Source: Vibrio algicola (lineage in GTDB: Bacteria > Pseudomonadota > Gammaproteobacteria > Enterobacterales > Vibrionaceae). From it: a DNA stretch of 64,000 nucleotides. A program made the position numbers and the translations under genes. The stretch spans positions 1,736,001 through 1,800,000 of the forward strand of contig NZ_CP045699.1 of assembly GCF_009601765.2 (NCBI RefSeq), read 5' to 3'. Shown piece after piece: positions 18,630 to 28,896 of the stretch; the stretch's first letter is position 1; each line of letters begins with the position of its first letter. The notes below the pieces were generated by a model. The model had not been told where the DNA came from. It did no database searches and worked only from the letters and a program-made list of their open reading frames with translations.

Positions 18630-21067
18630 TAAGCAAGCAAATCTTCGGCTAAGCGTTCTTTTTCTGCCAGTTCCAACCCCTCTTCAGGTTTGGATAAATC
18701 GAGCATGGTTATTTGGGCTTCATCGTCGTGGTATTTCGCCACACTGCTTGCGCGGTAGTTCATCACAAACGGCATAAATACCAAGTCATATTCCAAGCCT
18801 TTGGATTTATGAATGGTGATGATCTGCACCAAGTTACGCTCCGATTCCAAACGTTGCACTTGATCGCCCGCGCCATCATCGTGCTGTTCAATATTATCGG
18901 CTAACCAACGGATCAACGCGCTTTCACCATCGAGTTCTAAGCTGGCTTGTTGCGTCAGTTCGGCTAAATGCAACAGATCGGTCAGTTTACGTTCGCCGTC
19001 ATGATCCTTATCGGCACCATCACTGGCTTTTGCTAACAAACGTTCGGCAATATGACGTTGCGTTAATACCGCGCGGATCAAAGGTAATACACCACGTTTT
19101 AACCAGATCTGTTGATAGTTTTCAAATTCATTCACGATCGTTTCCCACGCATTTTCATCAGTGTTAAAACTATCGAGTTGTCCCATGCTCAAATCAAATA
19201 AATCACTGGCCAAAATAGCGCGCAGCGAACCGGCATCACTTGGATTGAGCGCGGCCGTTAATAAGCGCAATACATCTTTTGCCACCACGCTATCAAACAC
19301 ACTGTCACGATTAGACAAATACACACTGGCAATGCCTTGCTGTGACAGCGCTTGTTTGACTTGTTTGGCTTCGCGTCCGGTGCGCACTAATACTGCAATA
19401 TCACTGGCTTGAATGGCGTGAGGCTGGCCTTTTTTATCATTAAAGACCCCATTACCTTGTTGCGCCGCCGATAAAATATGATTGATTTGATAGGCGGTGG
19501 CATTGGCCATTTCAGCGGTGTAATCATCGGCTTTCACTGGCGCGCCATCATCACTTTTATGCAGCCAAACATTGAGTGCGGGTTGCGGTTGCCCATTGAG
19601 GCTCCAATGCATAAGATCGGCTTTGGGGCTGGCATTGACCGGTAAAAATGGAATGTCATCGTTATAAATAAATGGGTATTGATCAAATTCAAAGATGCCA
19701 TTCACTCCCTCAATGACCGCTTGGCTAGAGCGCCAGTTGGTGTCTAAGGTGTAGTGAGCACTAACTTCATTGCGAGCTTGAATATAAGTAAAAATATCCG
19801 CGCCACGGAAGCCATAAATCGCCTGTTTAGGATCGCCAATCATAAACAAACCACATTGGGAGTGCTCAAGATAAATACGGCTAAAGATTCGGTATTGCAA
19901 TGGATCGGTATCTTGGAATTCATCGATCATGGCAACGGGAAATAATTGGCGAATACGTTCGGTTAATAGCCCTTGTTCATCGCTTTCAATCGCACCACCA
20001 AGCTGACTTAATAAATCATCAAATGATAACCAACTATGGGCTTTTTTCGCTTCCAGCAACATTTTTCGACATTGGGTAATGGCGCGATATTTGAAGAACA
20101 AGCCAAAGTCTGGTTGGTTATCAAGTAGCTCATCAATCGCAGTAAAAACCTCATGGGTAGCCACTGGCGATTTTTTGGTTTTGTCGTTGATTCTTTGCTG
20201 AGAAAACTTCTCTACATGCTCATGGATAAAACCACTTCGGTCTTGGCTTTGCGCCCAATCGGATACTTGCGCCACCCAATTAGGCAAGTTGCGCGAACTG
20301 TAAGAACGTTTATCGACCGCAGACTCACTGATCACATCATTAAAGTTCTCTTTAGCATCGCGCCATAATTGCTTCACCTTATCAATCCGTTTAAGATTTT
20401 CTTGCAACAACAGATCTAAATCCACTTTGGGATCGGTGCTCATATCATTAGGAAAAGTTAACGCTTCACCAGATAAATAATTTGAAATCTCATGCAATAA
20501 ATCTTGCGGGGATGACCACACTTGGCTGACTTTTATGGTTAAATCGGCCGACATCGGATAAAAAGTGCGACGCCAATAGTCACTCACCACTTGCAGTTTT
20601 AATTGGCTTTCATCGGTGAGTAATTCATTTTGGAAACGACTGCCCGATTCAAAGGCATTTTGGGTCAGCATCCGTTGGCAAAAACCATGAATAGTAAAAA
20701 TGGCCGCTTCATCCATTTGGCGTTCCGCTTGCAGTAAAATTGCCACCGCACTTTGGTGATCGGTCACCTCGTCCAATAGCCGACAGATAATAGCATCGTC
20801 ACTCTCGCCGCGACTAAACGCGATGCGGGCTTCATGAATACGGCTGCGAATACGACCGCGCAATTCCATTGTTGCCGCTTCGGTAAAGGTCACCACCAAA
20901 ATCTGATCAACGCTTAATGGTTGCTCATGAGCGCTTTTACCGCCATGACCCAGCAATAAACGCAAATATAACGCCGCAATGGTGAAGGTTTTTCCGGTTC
21001 CAGCAGAGGCTTCAATTAAGCGCGCACCATGCAAAGGAAACGTCATACTATTAAGTGATTGCGTCAT
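18614..21067 (-). pseudogene. recB: RecB N-terminal part: 3'-5' helicase domain (frameshifted gene)
   Basis: RecB is the 3'-5' helicase and nuclease subunit of RecBCD, which processes double-strand breaks. This 817-residue part holds Walker A (ASAGTGKTFTIAALYLR), TFTEAATMELRGRIR, FTIHGFCQRML, the Walker B MIDEFQDTDPLQYRIF, GDPKQAIYGFRGADIF, LDTNWRS and TIHKSKGLEYDLVF. It then reads LAEDL and runs out of the conserved path into LAYCMLA and a stop, where RecB proteins have LAEDLRLLYV. The start ATG at 21067 follows the recC stop by one base, with AGGGA upstream. The lesion lies at 18633-18637 and is best explained by two extra bases in an Arg codon. Confidence 0.9.
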
Positions 21068-21068
21068 A

Positions 21069-24000
21069 TTATTGTTTCCCTGTTTGGTCTGAAACTGCCA
21101 CGGTTTTATCAAGCATAGGTTTTAACACCGCCTCACCACGTTGTAATAATTCAGCTCCCAACTCTGGCGTCCATTGCTTCCAAATTCGTTGAATATAATC
21201 GTTACTGCCTTCGCCGGCAAAGCTGTAACTGTCTTGGAAAACTTTCGCCATCGCTTTGATTGCTTTTTCTTTATCACTTTCTTTCGTAAACCCAAACCAA
21301 GTCGAATTATTTTGACTCCAATCGGATTTTTCATACCCTACTTCGACTCCAGCCATGGCGGTTTTTGGCACAAAGCATAACGGCGCATTTAAGCCTTGGT
21401 AGTAATACCTCACTAATTCGGTGAGTAAATCTAAAGCCATATTTTGCTCAAGAGCTTGAAACTGAAAGTGTTGCAAACCTTGTTTATTCAGCCCCAACAG
21501 TTCGCTGGTTTGACACACGCCACTGGCATTCATGCACAGATGTTCTAACCAGCACCCCAGCATATTAACGCCATGTATTGAGCCGGTGCGGTAGCGAACC
21601 AAACTGGTTTTATTTGAAGTAGCGGCGTCTGAAGTAACATCGGGAGCTGAGTGTCGATAAAGACCATTCAACCAGCCGCTGATTTTAAGTGGGTAAACCA
21701 CCCCATCAAGCTCAATCGTAAGGCTAAGATTGATTTCAATGTCCGGTTGCAACTGCGCAGTTAACTGAGTTAATGGCGGGATCAGTTGTTCGACCTTATT
21801 GATCAATTGCGTCGAAGTTAGCTGGCCAAACTGGGCCAAGGGTAATTTCCCTTGCGCGCTTTGTTCCCCAATCACCTGCTGAGCTATCGAGCTAAAATCG
21901 TGGTTTGGATCGCCATTAACTCGCGCTGCCAACCATGCGCTAAGTAAGTGTTCACTAATCTGGTACGACTCTAAACCATTCAGGTTAAACGGTTCATCAT
22001 CACTGCAATTGGATAATGCTTCACTGCCATCAAAATACGCTTTTAAACGTTGATTGAAGAAGTACTTAACCGGCAAGCGCCAAAAACGTTGTAACTCTTG
22101 CAGTTCAAGTGAATACACCCCAAGGTGGTCCGGTTCAAGTTGTTTGATGTAAGGTTCTAACTCCGCTGGCGCTTCATTATCTCTTGAATTATCAATGCCA
22201 TCCGCCACGTCAATTGAACGTGCCACCGGAAGCCACTCTTTGGCATAACTGGCAATGGCGGGATCGTAGTCGTTATCGTGTGCATTGCCGGTAGCAAACA
22301 CACTGGGGCTAAAGGGCACCAGCGGATGATAATGGGTGATCGTGTTTATAAGCGCCACACCAGAATCATCACTTGGTAAGTGCTCACTACCAATTAAGGC
22401 ATAGTTTTGTTGGCAGTATTCCAATAACTCCGCCACCAGCACCGATGGCTCTTTGGCGCTGTTATCTTGGATCGAGCGCCCTGCGTAACTGATGTATAAA
22501 TTGTTTTGCGCCGATTGCAGGGCTTCTAAAAACAAATAGCGATCATCATCTCGGCGCGAACGGTCACCTGCGCGAGTTCGCCCTGCGATCAAATCAAAAC
22601 TTTCAGGATTGACACTGCGTGGATACAAACCATCATTCATGCCTAACAAGCATACAGTTTTAAAGGGGATCGAGCGCATTGGCATCAAGGTACAAAAGTT
22701 CACTTGTCCAGCTAAAAAGCGCTGACTGACACGCGAACTGGAGAGGTGATCTTGTAAATATTGCTCTAGTACTTGCGGTGAAATCGCATCGGTAACGCCG
22801 GCATCGCTTAATTGTTGCTGTAACTGCTGCAAACAAGCGCGAATCGACGCCAACACGCTTTCGCCTTCTAAGTCGACCGAGAAGAAATCCTCTAACAGTT
22901 TAAATAAGGTATGTTGCCAATTGTCAAAGGATTGAGTTTGTAGCAATTGGTCGCGATAATACTGCAAACAGCGCACAAATTCGGCTAATTTACCGGCAAG
23001 CTCCGCATCCATGCCTTGGGCTTCATCAAAGGGTGCGATATCCCCTTCGACACCATGAAATAATCCTGATTGCTCAGAAATCGCATACCCCATCAACATC
23101 CGTTCGATACCGAATAACCAAGTGTTGTGTTTTTGATTCGGCAATTCAAACTGTTGTGCGGTTTTCTCATCTAATCCCCACCGGATCCCCACTTGCTCAA
23201 CCCAATTAGTCACTCGTTCAAATTGCTGTGGTTCAATCCCAAATCGCGCCATCACCGCCGGCACTTCTAGCAGTTGTAAAATTTCGGATGCTTGGCAACG
23301 CTGTTTTGGCAACGCTAATAAAGCCATAAACGCTTGCAGAATAGGATTTTCTTGATCGGCGCTGCGATCGGAAATCGAATAAGGAATAAAACGCTCATTG
23401 GGCGCATTGCCAAACACTGCCTGAATGGCATGACTGTAGGCATTAATATCCGCCACCATCACGATAATATCGCGCGGTTTTAAACTAGGGTCGGCATCAA
23501 ACATGGCCAATAATCGATCATGTAACACTTCTACTTCGCGCATCGGGCTATGACAAACATGCAATTGCAGCGAATGGTCGCCCAACGCTATAACGGGTTT
23601 GTGCTCACTATCGTTTAGTTTTTGATCGTCTTGATGTTCGCGTAATTCTAAGATATCGGCTTGAATACAATGCAGTAAACTTTGCGACTCAATATCGACA
23701 AACGCGTCGATTTCATTGGCTTCCAGTTGAGACAGCAAATACAGATTATCGCGCCCAAGTTTGCCCATAGAAGCCAATAAACTATTGCCTACCGCCTCTT
23801 CCGTATGCAGTTGTTGCCATTCTGGTTGAGCATTTTGTTCAATGCTGCCTTTCAATTGTTCGGTGGCTTCACCTAACTCAGAGTGATTATGCAACCAACG
23901 CATTTTTTGCCGATTTTTCGCCGCCAACTTGGCCAGATATTTACGGTCTTTCACATCGCCCCAGTAATAACGACAAGGATTGGTAAACATTAAATGTACA

Positions 24001-24704
24001 TCAATATGCTGGCCAAGAGCATGCAGCGCATCCATATATCGAGGGGGTAGCGCGGTAATACCAAACACAAATAAACGCGGTGGTAATCCTTGTGGCGTTT
24101 CCAGCATAGATTCTAATGTATCAATGAAATGATCATAGAGATTGGCTCGATGATAAGGTGATTGATCGAGCGCCACGGTTTGATCGTACAAAGCTTGCCA
24201 TAAAATAGGTTGCCATGGATGCTCATCGCCGAGCTCTTCCACCACCTCACCCGCTTCCCAAGTGGCGATCCATTCAGGGCGATAAACTAAATAACCATCG
24301 AAAGTGTCGGCAATTTTCTCGGCTAATTGATAGCGTTTGGATTGGTCATCATCGTCTTGCAGGTACTGTTTAAGTGGCGAAAATTCGGCTAGTTCTAATT
24401 GCTGCGGCAACAGTTGCATTAATTTCCAGGTCATCGCTTCTTTATTAAAAGCGCTGCGCTTTGGAACATCAGTCAGCACCTTGGTAAACATTTCCCAAAT
24501 AAAGGTCGCCGGTAGCGGAAAGGTTAAGTTGGCTGCCACACCAAACTCTTGCGCCATTTCCATTTTTAACCATTGTGACATGCCTGGGCTTTGCACCAAG
24601 ATTTGCTCTGAATCGAACGGATTTTGCAGTGGATTTAAACGAATCAATTCCACTAATAATGATTTAAGCACATCAACTTGGTTGGAATGGTAAATAGTAA
24701 ACAC
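21069..24704 (-). CDS. recC: Exodeoxyribonuclease V gamma subunit RecC
   Basis: Chi-recognising, inactivated helicase-like subunit of RecBCD. The 1,211-residue product aligns with E. coli RecC from its N-terminus (YHSNQVDVLKSLL, ILVQSPGMSQWLKM) through LFTNPCRYYWGD, CHSPMREVEVLHDRLLAM, PRDIIVMVADINAYS, FCTLMPMRSIPFKTVCLLG, and RAGDRSRRDDDRYLFLEAL to a divergent C-terminal domain. I chose the GTG at 24704, with AGGTG seven bases before, because family homology begins there; the open frame reaches 24758. First gene of the recC-recB-recD order, tightly packed with recB. Confidence 0.94.
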   Translation of the reverse strand: MFTIYHSNQVDVLKSLLVELIRLNPLQNPFDSEQILVQSPGMSQWLKMEMAQEFGVAANLTFPLPATFIWEMFTKVLTDVPKRSAFNKEAMTWKLMQLLPQQLELAEFSPLKQYLQDDDDQSKRYQLAEKIADTFDGYLVYRPEWIATWEAGEVVEELGDEHPWQPILWQALYDQTVALDQSPYHRANLYDHFIDTLESMLETPQGLPPRLFVFGITALPPRYMDALHALGQHIDVHLMFTNPCRYYWGDVKDRKYLAKLAAKNRQKMRWLHNHSELGEATEQLKGSIEQNAQPEWQQLHTEEAVGNSLLASMGKLGRDNLYLLSQLEANEIDAFVDIESQSLLHCIQADILELREHQDDQKLNDSEHKPVIALGDHSLQLHVCHSPMREVEVLHDRLLAMFDADPSLKPRDIIVMVADINAYSHAIQAVFGNAPNERFIPYSISDRSADQENPILQAFMALLALPKQRCQASEILQLLEVPAVMARFGIEPQQFERVTNWVEQVGIRWGLDEKTAQQFELPNQKHNTWLFGIERMLMGYAISEQSGLFHGVEGDIAPFDEAQGMDAELAGKLAEFVRCLQYYRDQLLQTQSFDNWQHTLFKLLEDFFSVDLEGESVLASIRACLQQLQQQLSDAGVTDAISPQVLEQYLQDHLSSSRVSQRFLAGQVNFCTLMPMRSIPFKTVCLLGMNDGLYPRSVNPESFDLIAGRTRAGDRSRRDDDRYLFLEALQSAQNNLYISYAGRSIQDNSAKEPSVLVAELLEYCQQNYALIGSEHLPSDDSGVALINTITHYHPLVPFSPSVFATGNAHDNDYDPAIASYAKEWLPVARSIDVADGIDNSRDNEAPAELEPYIKQLEPDHLGVYSLELQELQRFWRLPVKYFFNQRLKAYFDGSEALSNCSDDEPFNLNGLESYQISEHLLSAWLAARVNGDPNHDFSSIAQQVIGEQSAQGKLPLAQFGQLTSTQLINKVEQLIPPLTQLTAQLQPDIEINLSLTIELDGVVYPLKISGWLNGLYRHSAPDVTSDAATSNKTSLVRYRTGSIHGVNMLGCWLEHLCMNASGVCQTSELLGLNKQGLQHFQFQALEQNMALDLLTELVRYYYQGLNAPLCFVPKTAMAGVEVGYEKSDWSQNNSTWFGFTKESDKEKAIKAMAKVFQDSYSFAGEGSNDYIQRIWKQWTPELGAELLQRGEAVLKPMLDKTVAVSDQTGKQ

Positions 24705-24911
24705 AAGGCACCTGACAATAATTTTGGAGGGATGGTAAAAGACTATCACAAAAGCCATTTTTCACCCTATAGGCATTTGATAAATCGAACATTACAATCT
24801 TAAAACCCCATCATCACAAAATAAGGTAATTGATTTCCCACCATCAATACACGCGTGTAAGATAGGCCGATTGTTAGTTTCAAAGCCAATGCCTCATTAC
24901 CCAGGACAAAT

Positions 24912-25808
24912 ATGAACATCACACTGAAACAACTCAAAGTATTCGCCACCATCACCCAACATAAAACCTTGACGGTGTCGGCTGAAAAGTTGTTCTTATC
25001 CAAAGCAGCAGTCAGTTTGTCTTTAGCAGAATTAGAGCGTCAACTCGGCCACTCATTATTTGATCGGGTCAATAATCGCTTAGTATTAAACCAAGAAGGT
25101 AAACGACTGTTGCCTCTTGCTGATGAGTTATTGCACCGCACCGAGGATATTGGCAGCTTATTCCAAGCCAACGATGCCTTAAACGGTGAACTAAAAGTTG
25201 GCGCGAGTGACACCATTGGCAACCAAGTGGCACCGTATTTATTACGCGATTTTCGTCTGCAAACTCAACATCATCACCAAGGTTTATTTATTTCGAATAC
25301 CGCGCTGATTTGCCAAAAGCTCATGGATTATCAGCTTGATATTGGCTTGGTCGAAGGGAAAGTTCAGTCCGATCAATTGATCATGCAAGAATGGGGACAA
25401 GATGAAATGTGCGTCGTGTGCTCGCCCGATCACCCACTGGCTCAGCAAAGCAATTTACGCATTAGCGATTTAGAATCAAGTGAATGGTTATTACGAGAAC
25501 CCGGCTCCGGCACGCGAGAATTCTTCCTACGTACCATCGCGCCAAGACTAGAGAATTGGCATGAGGCATTTCAACTTAATACCACCGAAGCCATTTTAAA
25601 TTCTACCACCGCCAACCTAGGCTTAGCCTGTTTATCTCGTCTGGCGGCGCAATCAGCCATTAACAGTAAACGAGTCATAGAGATCCCACTACCATTAGAT
25701 ATGACCCGCCGTTTTTGGCTATTGGTGCATAAAGAAAAATACCAAAGCCCACTATTAAAAACCTTTATTCAGTTTTGCTCTGACTGGAAACTGCCAAAGC
25801 ATGGTTAG
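24912..25808 (+). CDS. LysR-family transcriptional regulator (YeiE-like)
   Basis: The 298-residue protein has an N-terminal winged helix-turn-helix (residues 1-60: LKQLKVFATITQHKTLTVSA, LSKAAVSLSLAELERQLG, LFDRVNNRLVLNQEG) and a LysR substrate-binding domain (about 90-295). The N-terminus most resembles YeiE/CysB-like regulators. The binding pocket stretch around LLREPGSGTREFF suggests a small anionic ligand, as in sulfite- or sulfate-sensing relatives, but the ligand cannot be told from here. It is divergent from recC with about 207 bp between starts and has AGGA upstream of ATG. No adjacent target gene is evident. Confidence 0.88.
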   Translation: MNITLKQLKVFATITQHKTLTVSAEKLFLSKAAVSLSLAELERQLGHSLFDRVNNRLVLNQEGKRLLPLADELLHRTEDIGSLFQANDALNGELKVGASDTIGNQVAPYLLRDFRLQTQHHHQGLFISNTALICQKLMDYQLDIGLVEGKVQSDQLIMQEWGQDEMCVVCSPDHPLAQQSNLRISDLESSEWLLREPGSGTREFFLRTIAPRLENWHEAFQLNTTEAILNSTTANLGLACLSRLAAQSAINSKRVIEIPLPLDMTRRFWLLVHKEKYQSPLLKTFIQFCSDWKLPKHG

Positions 25809-25822
25809 TGGAGTAAAACCAA

Positions 25823-25849
25823 TGAGAGCCAACTTAACGTTAGCTCTCA
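25823..25849. terminator. Hairpin between the LysR gene and the esterase remnant
   Basis: TGAGAGC-C-AAC (25823-25833) pairs with GTT-A-GCTCTCA (25839-25849), ten pairs around one mismatch, between convergent genes. T-tails are weak, so terminator strength is uncertain. Confidence 0.5.
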
Positions 25850-25863
25850 CTTGATTACAGATC

Positions 25864-26760
25864 TTATTTTGCACTCGTCTGCGTGCTGTTATGCACGACA
25901 AATTCACCAATAAGCTGGTAGGTGGTTTGCACTTCTTTTGGAACAAGATTTTGGATCATCAAATACGCATGTGTCACGGTTGGAAAATGTTGATGTTGAA
26001 CTGGAACTCCAGCGGCTTTTAAACGCGCCGCATAAGCAAAATCTTCATCACGCAAGGGATCAAGCCCACCGGTAAACAACAACACTTTTGGATAAGCCTT
26101 GGTTATTGGCATATATAATGGCGAGTGCTCACGGCGATCTTCTTTATTTTGGAAATACTGATCGAAGTACCAACTGATCTTAGTTTCATCTAATAATTTA
26201 CCAGTGCCATTTTCTTTTAATGAAGGCCAAGCAAGGGTGTAATCCAAGCTAGGGTAAATTAAAACAAGTTGGTTAATAAATCCGGCATGTGAGGTTTGAA
26301 ATTCCGCCGCTAGAGTCGCACTAAAAGCACCACCACCACTGTCGCCAGCTAAGGTTAGATTATGCTGATAGGCGATATGTTGGCTGTCTAACAAAGAGTA
26401 TGTTTGCAGTAAAACGGCGCGCGCATCATTCAAACCCGCTGGGTAAGGATTTTCTGGCGCAAGACGATAATCGACCGCCACCACAATGTCACCCGTTGCC
26501 AATGCCAAATTGCGAGCGATAGGATCATACACACCGACCGAACCGCTAAGGTGCCCGCCGCCATGAATAAAGAAAAGCACACCTGGCTTAGTCGCTTTAT
26601 TGCTCAATGGCTTATGATAGATACGCGCAGGGATACGTCGGCCATTGGTATTCACATCCACATTAACAATATCAAGATTGCCTTTTGGCGTTGGGGTATA
26701 GGCTTTCGTTAAGCTTGCCAACCCTTCGCGCGAACTCAATGCGTCATAATGAGGTGTTGG
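25864..26760 (-). pseudogene. Alpha/beta hydrolase (HSL-type esterase), 5' end lost
   Basis: The frame encodes a hormone-sensitive-lipase-type carboxylesterase: oxyanion-hole motif FFIHGGGHLSGS near residue 57, VDYRLAPENPYP, nucleophile Ser in LAGDSGGGAFSA near 134, the acid in FTGGLDPLRDED and the His in PTVTHAYL. The catalytic triad and C-terminus are intact. The N-terminal cap is cut: an in-frame TGA lies at 26761-26763, there is no ATG and no ribosome site, and the recognisable family sequence (HYDALSSREGLASL) begins right after the break. Only TTG codons could start it, at 26739. Immediately to the right begins the 3' end of a divergent LysR gene, so the shared promoter region appears deleted. 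It may be silent. Confidence 0.72.
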
Positions 26761-26939
26761 TCACAACGGAACTTGACTCAGGTAAATTGATTGCGCTACT
26801 TCAACCTTATACCCGCAGTGAATTTGAATTCAGCTTGTATTACCAACCAAGATATAAAATGCCACTGCGAGTACGAGAATTTAAAGACTATTTAATTAAG
26901 CGCACTAAAGAGTTAAAAACCGACGTATTTTCTGTTTGA
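26751..26939 (+). pseudogene. Remnant of a LysR-family regulator (C-terminal ~62 residues)
   Basis: About 62 codons on the plus strand look like the last strands and helix of a LysR substrate-binding domain: LVTTELDSGKLIALL, then FSLYYQPRYKMPLRVREF and a terminal helix before the stop. Everything upstream (DNA-binding helix-turn-helix and most of the sensor domain) is absent; the frame to the left is antisense to the esterase. It would have been divergent from the esterase, the normal layout of a LysR regulator with its target. It is non-functional as it stands. Confidence 0.68.
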
Positions 26940-26994
26940 ACCGTGTGTTTTCATTCTCTCGTTATTGGAGGTACTTTCAGCTAAAAGATAGATT

Positions 26995-27378
26995 TTAACC
27001 GAACAATTTACTCCAAATACTTGGGTTGCGCTTATCATGGTATTCAATTCTAAGCTCATCGACTTGGCGTAATTGTTGTTTCGCTTGATCAAGTTCCCCT
27101 GCTTTTAGGCTCGTTTCTACATTCTCCAACGTAACCGTTAATTTATTAAAACCTTCCAAGTACAAGTCTTGCTTTTCTGGTGGATAAGCACCTAACTTCG
27201 CTTTATCAATCAACTCAGTCAGGTTGGTCACTGGCACTTGCATCTCGCTGATAGTTTGCGCTTCAGCCGCATGCTTGAATTCGAGTTTCATTTCTTTCAT
27301 CGTCGCTTTCAGATCCGATCCGGCAGCATAAACATTGGCGCTAACCAATAAGGCAATAAACGGGATTAAATTTTTCAT
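26995..27378 (-). CDS. Cytochrome b562 family protein
   Basis: A 127-residue exported protein with an 18-residue signal peptide ending in Val-Tyr-Ala. The mature part is a four-helix-bundle pattern like cytochrome b562. The two haem ligands can be placed: Met27 in LKATMKEMKLEF near the mature N-terminus and His114 in LRIEYHDKR near the C-terminus. There is no CxxCH, so haem would be non-covalent. In other bacteria its role as a periplasmic electron carrier is not well defined. It stands alone between the LysR remnant and yebG. Confidence 0.85.
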   Translation of the reverse strand: MKNLIPFIALLVSANVYAAGSDLKATMKEMKLEFKHAAEAQTISEMQVPVTNLTELIDKAKLGAYPPEKQDLYLEGFNKLTVTLENVETSLKAGELDQAKQQLRQVDELRIEYHDKRNPSIWSKLFG

Positions 27379-27526
27379 AGCACAACTTTATTAAGTGTTT
27401 GAATAGTGATGAAAGTGTAACCAAAGGCGCGCTTTGGACACAAGCATAACTTGTATACAAGGTGTTACGAGGTGAACAGAAGCCGAAGCTCCCTCCTCAA
27501 CCTTACTGGACAATCAGCTTAAAAAA

Positions 27527-27542
27527 CTGTATAAAAACCCAG
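27527..27542. promoter_or_regulatory. LexA (SOS) box before yebG
   Basis: CTGTATAAAAACCCAG has the CTG-N10-CAG form of the SOS box and lies 33 bp before the yebG ATG. yebG is a known SOS gene in E. coli, so DNA damage control is likely here too. Confidence 0.85.
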
Positions 27543-27574
27543 TCGAAATAAACTTACATAATACGGGGATAACC

Positions 27575-27877
27575 ATGGCTGTAATCGTCAAGTACGTGGT
27601 GGAACGCAACGGAGAAGAGAAGATGACTTTTACTTCTAAAGCTGAAGCTGACGCTTATGACAAAATGTTAGATATGGCGGATGAGCTATTTACTTTGTTA
27701 GAAACCAGCAAACTGATCGAAGATGACGCACAAAAAGAAGAATTGTCGCTTTATCTGGCTCAAAACAAAGATGAAGTCCTTTACGCGCTTGGTGCTAAAC
27801 GTAAACCAACACCAAAGAAAGCGGTAAAAGCAGTCCCAGAGACTGATGAAGAAAGCGATGACGCAGATGCGGCTTAG
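27575..27877 (+). CDS. yebG: YebG family SOS-induced protein
   Basis: A 100-residue protein matching E. coli YebG at its N-terminal half (VKYVVERNGEEKMTFTSK, EADAYDKMLDMADEL). The C-terminal third is Lys/Pro-rich then very acidic (TDEESDDADAA). It is a small cytosolic DNA-damage-inducible protein of unknown biochemical role. A GGGGA ribosome site and a LexA box lie upstream and a terminator follows, so it forms its own transcription unit. Confidence is high for family and regulation. Confidence 0.93.
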   Translation: MAVIVKYVVERNGEEKMTFTSKAEADAYDKMLDMADELFTLLETSKLIEDDAQKEELSLYLAQNKDEVLYALGAKRKPTPKKAVKAVPETDEESDDADAA

Positions 27878-27906
27878 TTTTTCCCTGATCTGATTTTAAA
27901 TACCAG

Positions 27907-27942
27907 AAGGCAATAATCGCAAATCGCGGTTGTTGCCTTTTT
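27907..27942 (+). terminator. Terminator of yebG
   Basis: AAGGCAATAATCGC pairs imperfectly with GCGGTTGTTGCCTT around AAATC, followed by T residues. Confidence 0.8.
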
Positions 27943-28017
27943 TATTGCCGAAGTAATTGAAGTTAACGCACAGAAGGATTAGTGTTGATGCTATTAATAA
28001 ATTAAAAAGGCATTAAA

Positions 28018-28659
28018 ATGAAAGAGTTAATCATTCATGTTTTAACCGTATTTATGGGCTTTTTTGCCATCATGAACCCTATCGCAAATACGCCGATTTT
28101 TTTAGGCTTAACTAAAGGTGATGATAGAGCGACCACAAAATCGGTGGCGTTACGATCCACTTTCCTCGCGTTTATTATTATTACCATTTTCGCCATCAGT
28201 GGTAAGGTCATTTTCGATATCTTTGGTATTACCTTATACGCCTTACGCATTACCGGCGGGATCTTGGTATTTTTAATTGGTTTTCACATGCTGCAAGGCA
28301 AGTCGCCAGCCGATAAACCGCAAACTAAAGATGTTGATATAGAAGCACAAAAAAAAGCCGCTTTGGGCTTAGCGATTACCCCCCTTGCAATGCCTCTTTT
28401 GGCCGGTCCCGGCACCATAGCAACCGCGATGAACTTCGCCGCTTCTGGTGGCATAACCCAACTGGTCACCACCATTGTTTCTTTTGGGCTACTGTGTATT
28501 TTAACCTATTTCTTATTTGTGTTTGGCGAGCGATTTGTCAAAGCGATTGGTCCAAGTGCATTGGATGTGGTCACTCGAATGATGGGTTTAATTTTGGCGG
28601 TTATCGGTATGCAAATGCTGATTGAAGGTATTGAGCAAGCATTCAAAGCGTTCACTTAA
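28018..28659 (+). CDS. MarC family inner-membrane protein (YhgN-like)
   Basis: A 213-residue polytopic protein with six likely membrane helices (about residues 5-25, 45-68, 70-92, 115-137, 145-168 and 185-207). It has the MarC/YhgN hallmarks MNPIANTPIF in the first helix and ITPLAMPLLAGPGTIATAM in the fourth. The family is present in many bacteria; despite the name (multiple antibiotic resistance) its transport role is not established. An AAGG ribosome site precedes the ATG, and a clear terminator follows, so it is monocistronic. Confidence 0.88.
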   Translation: MKELIIHVLTVFMGFFAIMNPIANTPIFLGLTKGDDRATTKSVALRSTFLAFIIITIFAISGKVIFDIFGITLYALRITGGILVFLIGFHMLQGKSPADKPQTKDVDIEAQKKAALGLAITPLAMPLLAGPGTIATAMNFAASGGITQLVTTIVSFGLLCILTYFLFVFGERFVKAIGPSALDVVTRMMGLILAVIGMQMLIEGIEQAFKAFT

Positions 28660-28717
28660 GCTGACTTATAGCTTCACGCCTTCATGGTTTATCCAATGAG
28701 AAGGCTGAATATTGAAG

Positions 28718-28749
28718 GCTAATCGCTAAATACTGCGATTAGCTTTTTT
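28718..28749 (+). terminator. Terminator of the MarC-family gene
   Basis: Perfect arms GCTAATCGC (28718-28726) and GCGATTAGC (28735-28743) followed by six T. Confidence 0.9.
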
Positions 28750-28896
28750 ATTGTCTGCCTCAATTAATTACATTATTTTCACTTCAAGCCTTTTCACTGC
28801 GCGGCGCAATCATTATGATTGAACTAACAGTTTTACATTCAATCAGTCGATTCAATCAACTTGATACCAATTATTTTATATGGAGAAACATCTTAA

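Noticed and set aside
18625..18645. Programmed ribosomal frameshift in recB
   Set aside because: No slippery heptamer, stimulatory structure or ribosome-like site is visible, and RecB is not known to use recoding; mutation or sequence error is simpler.
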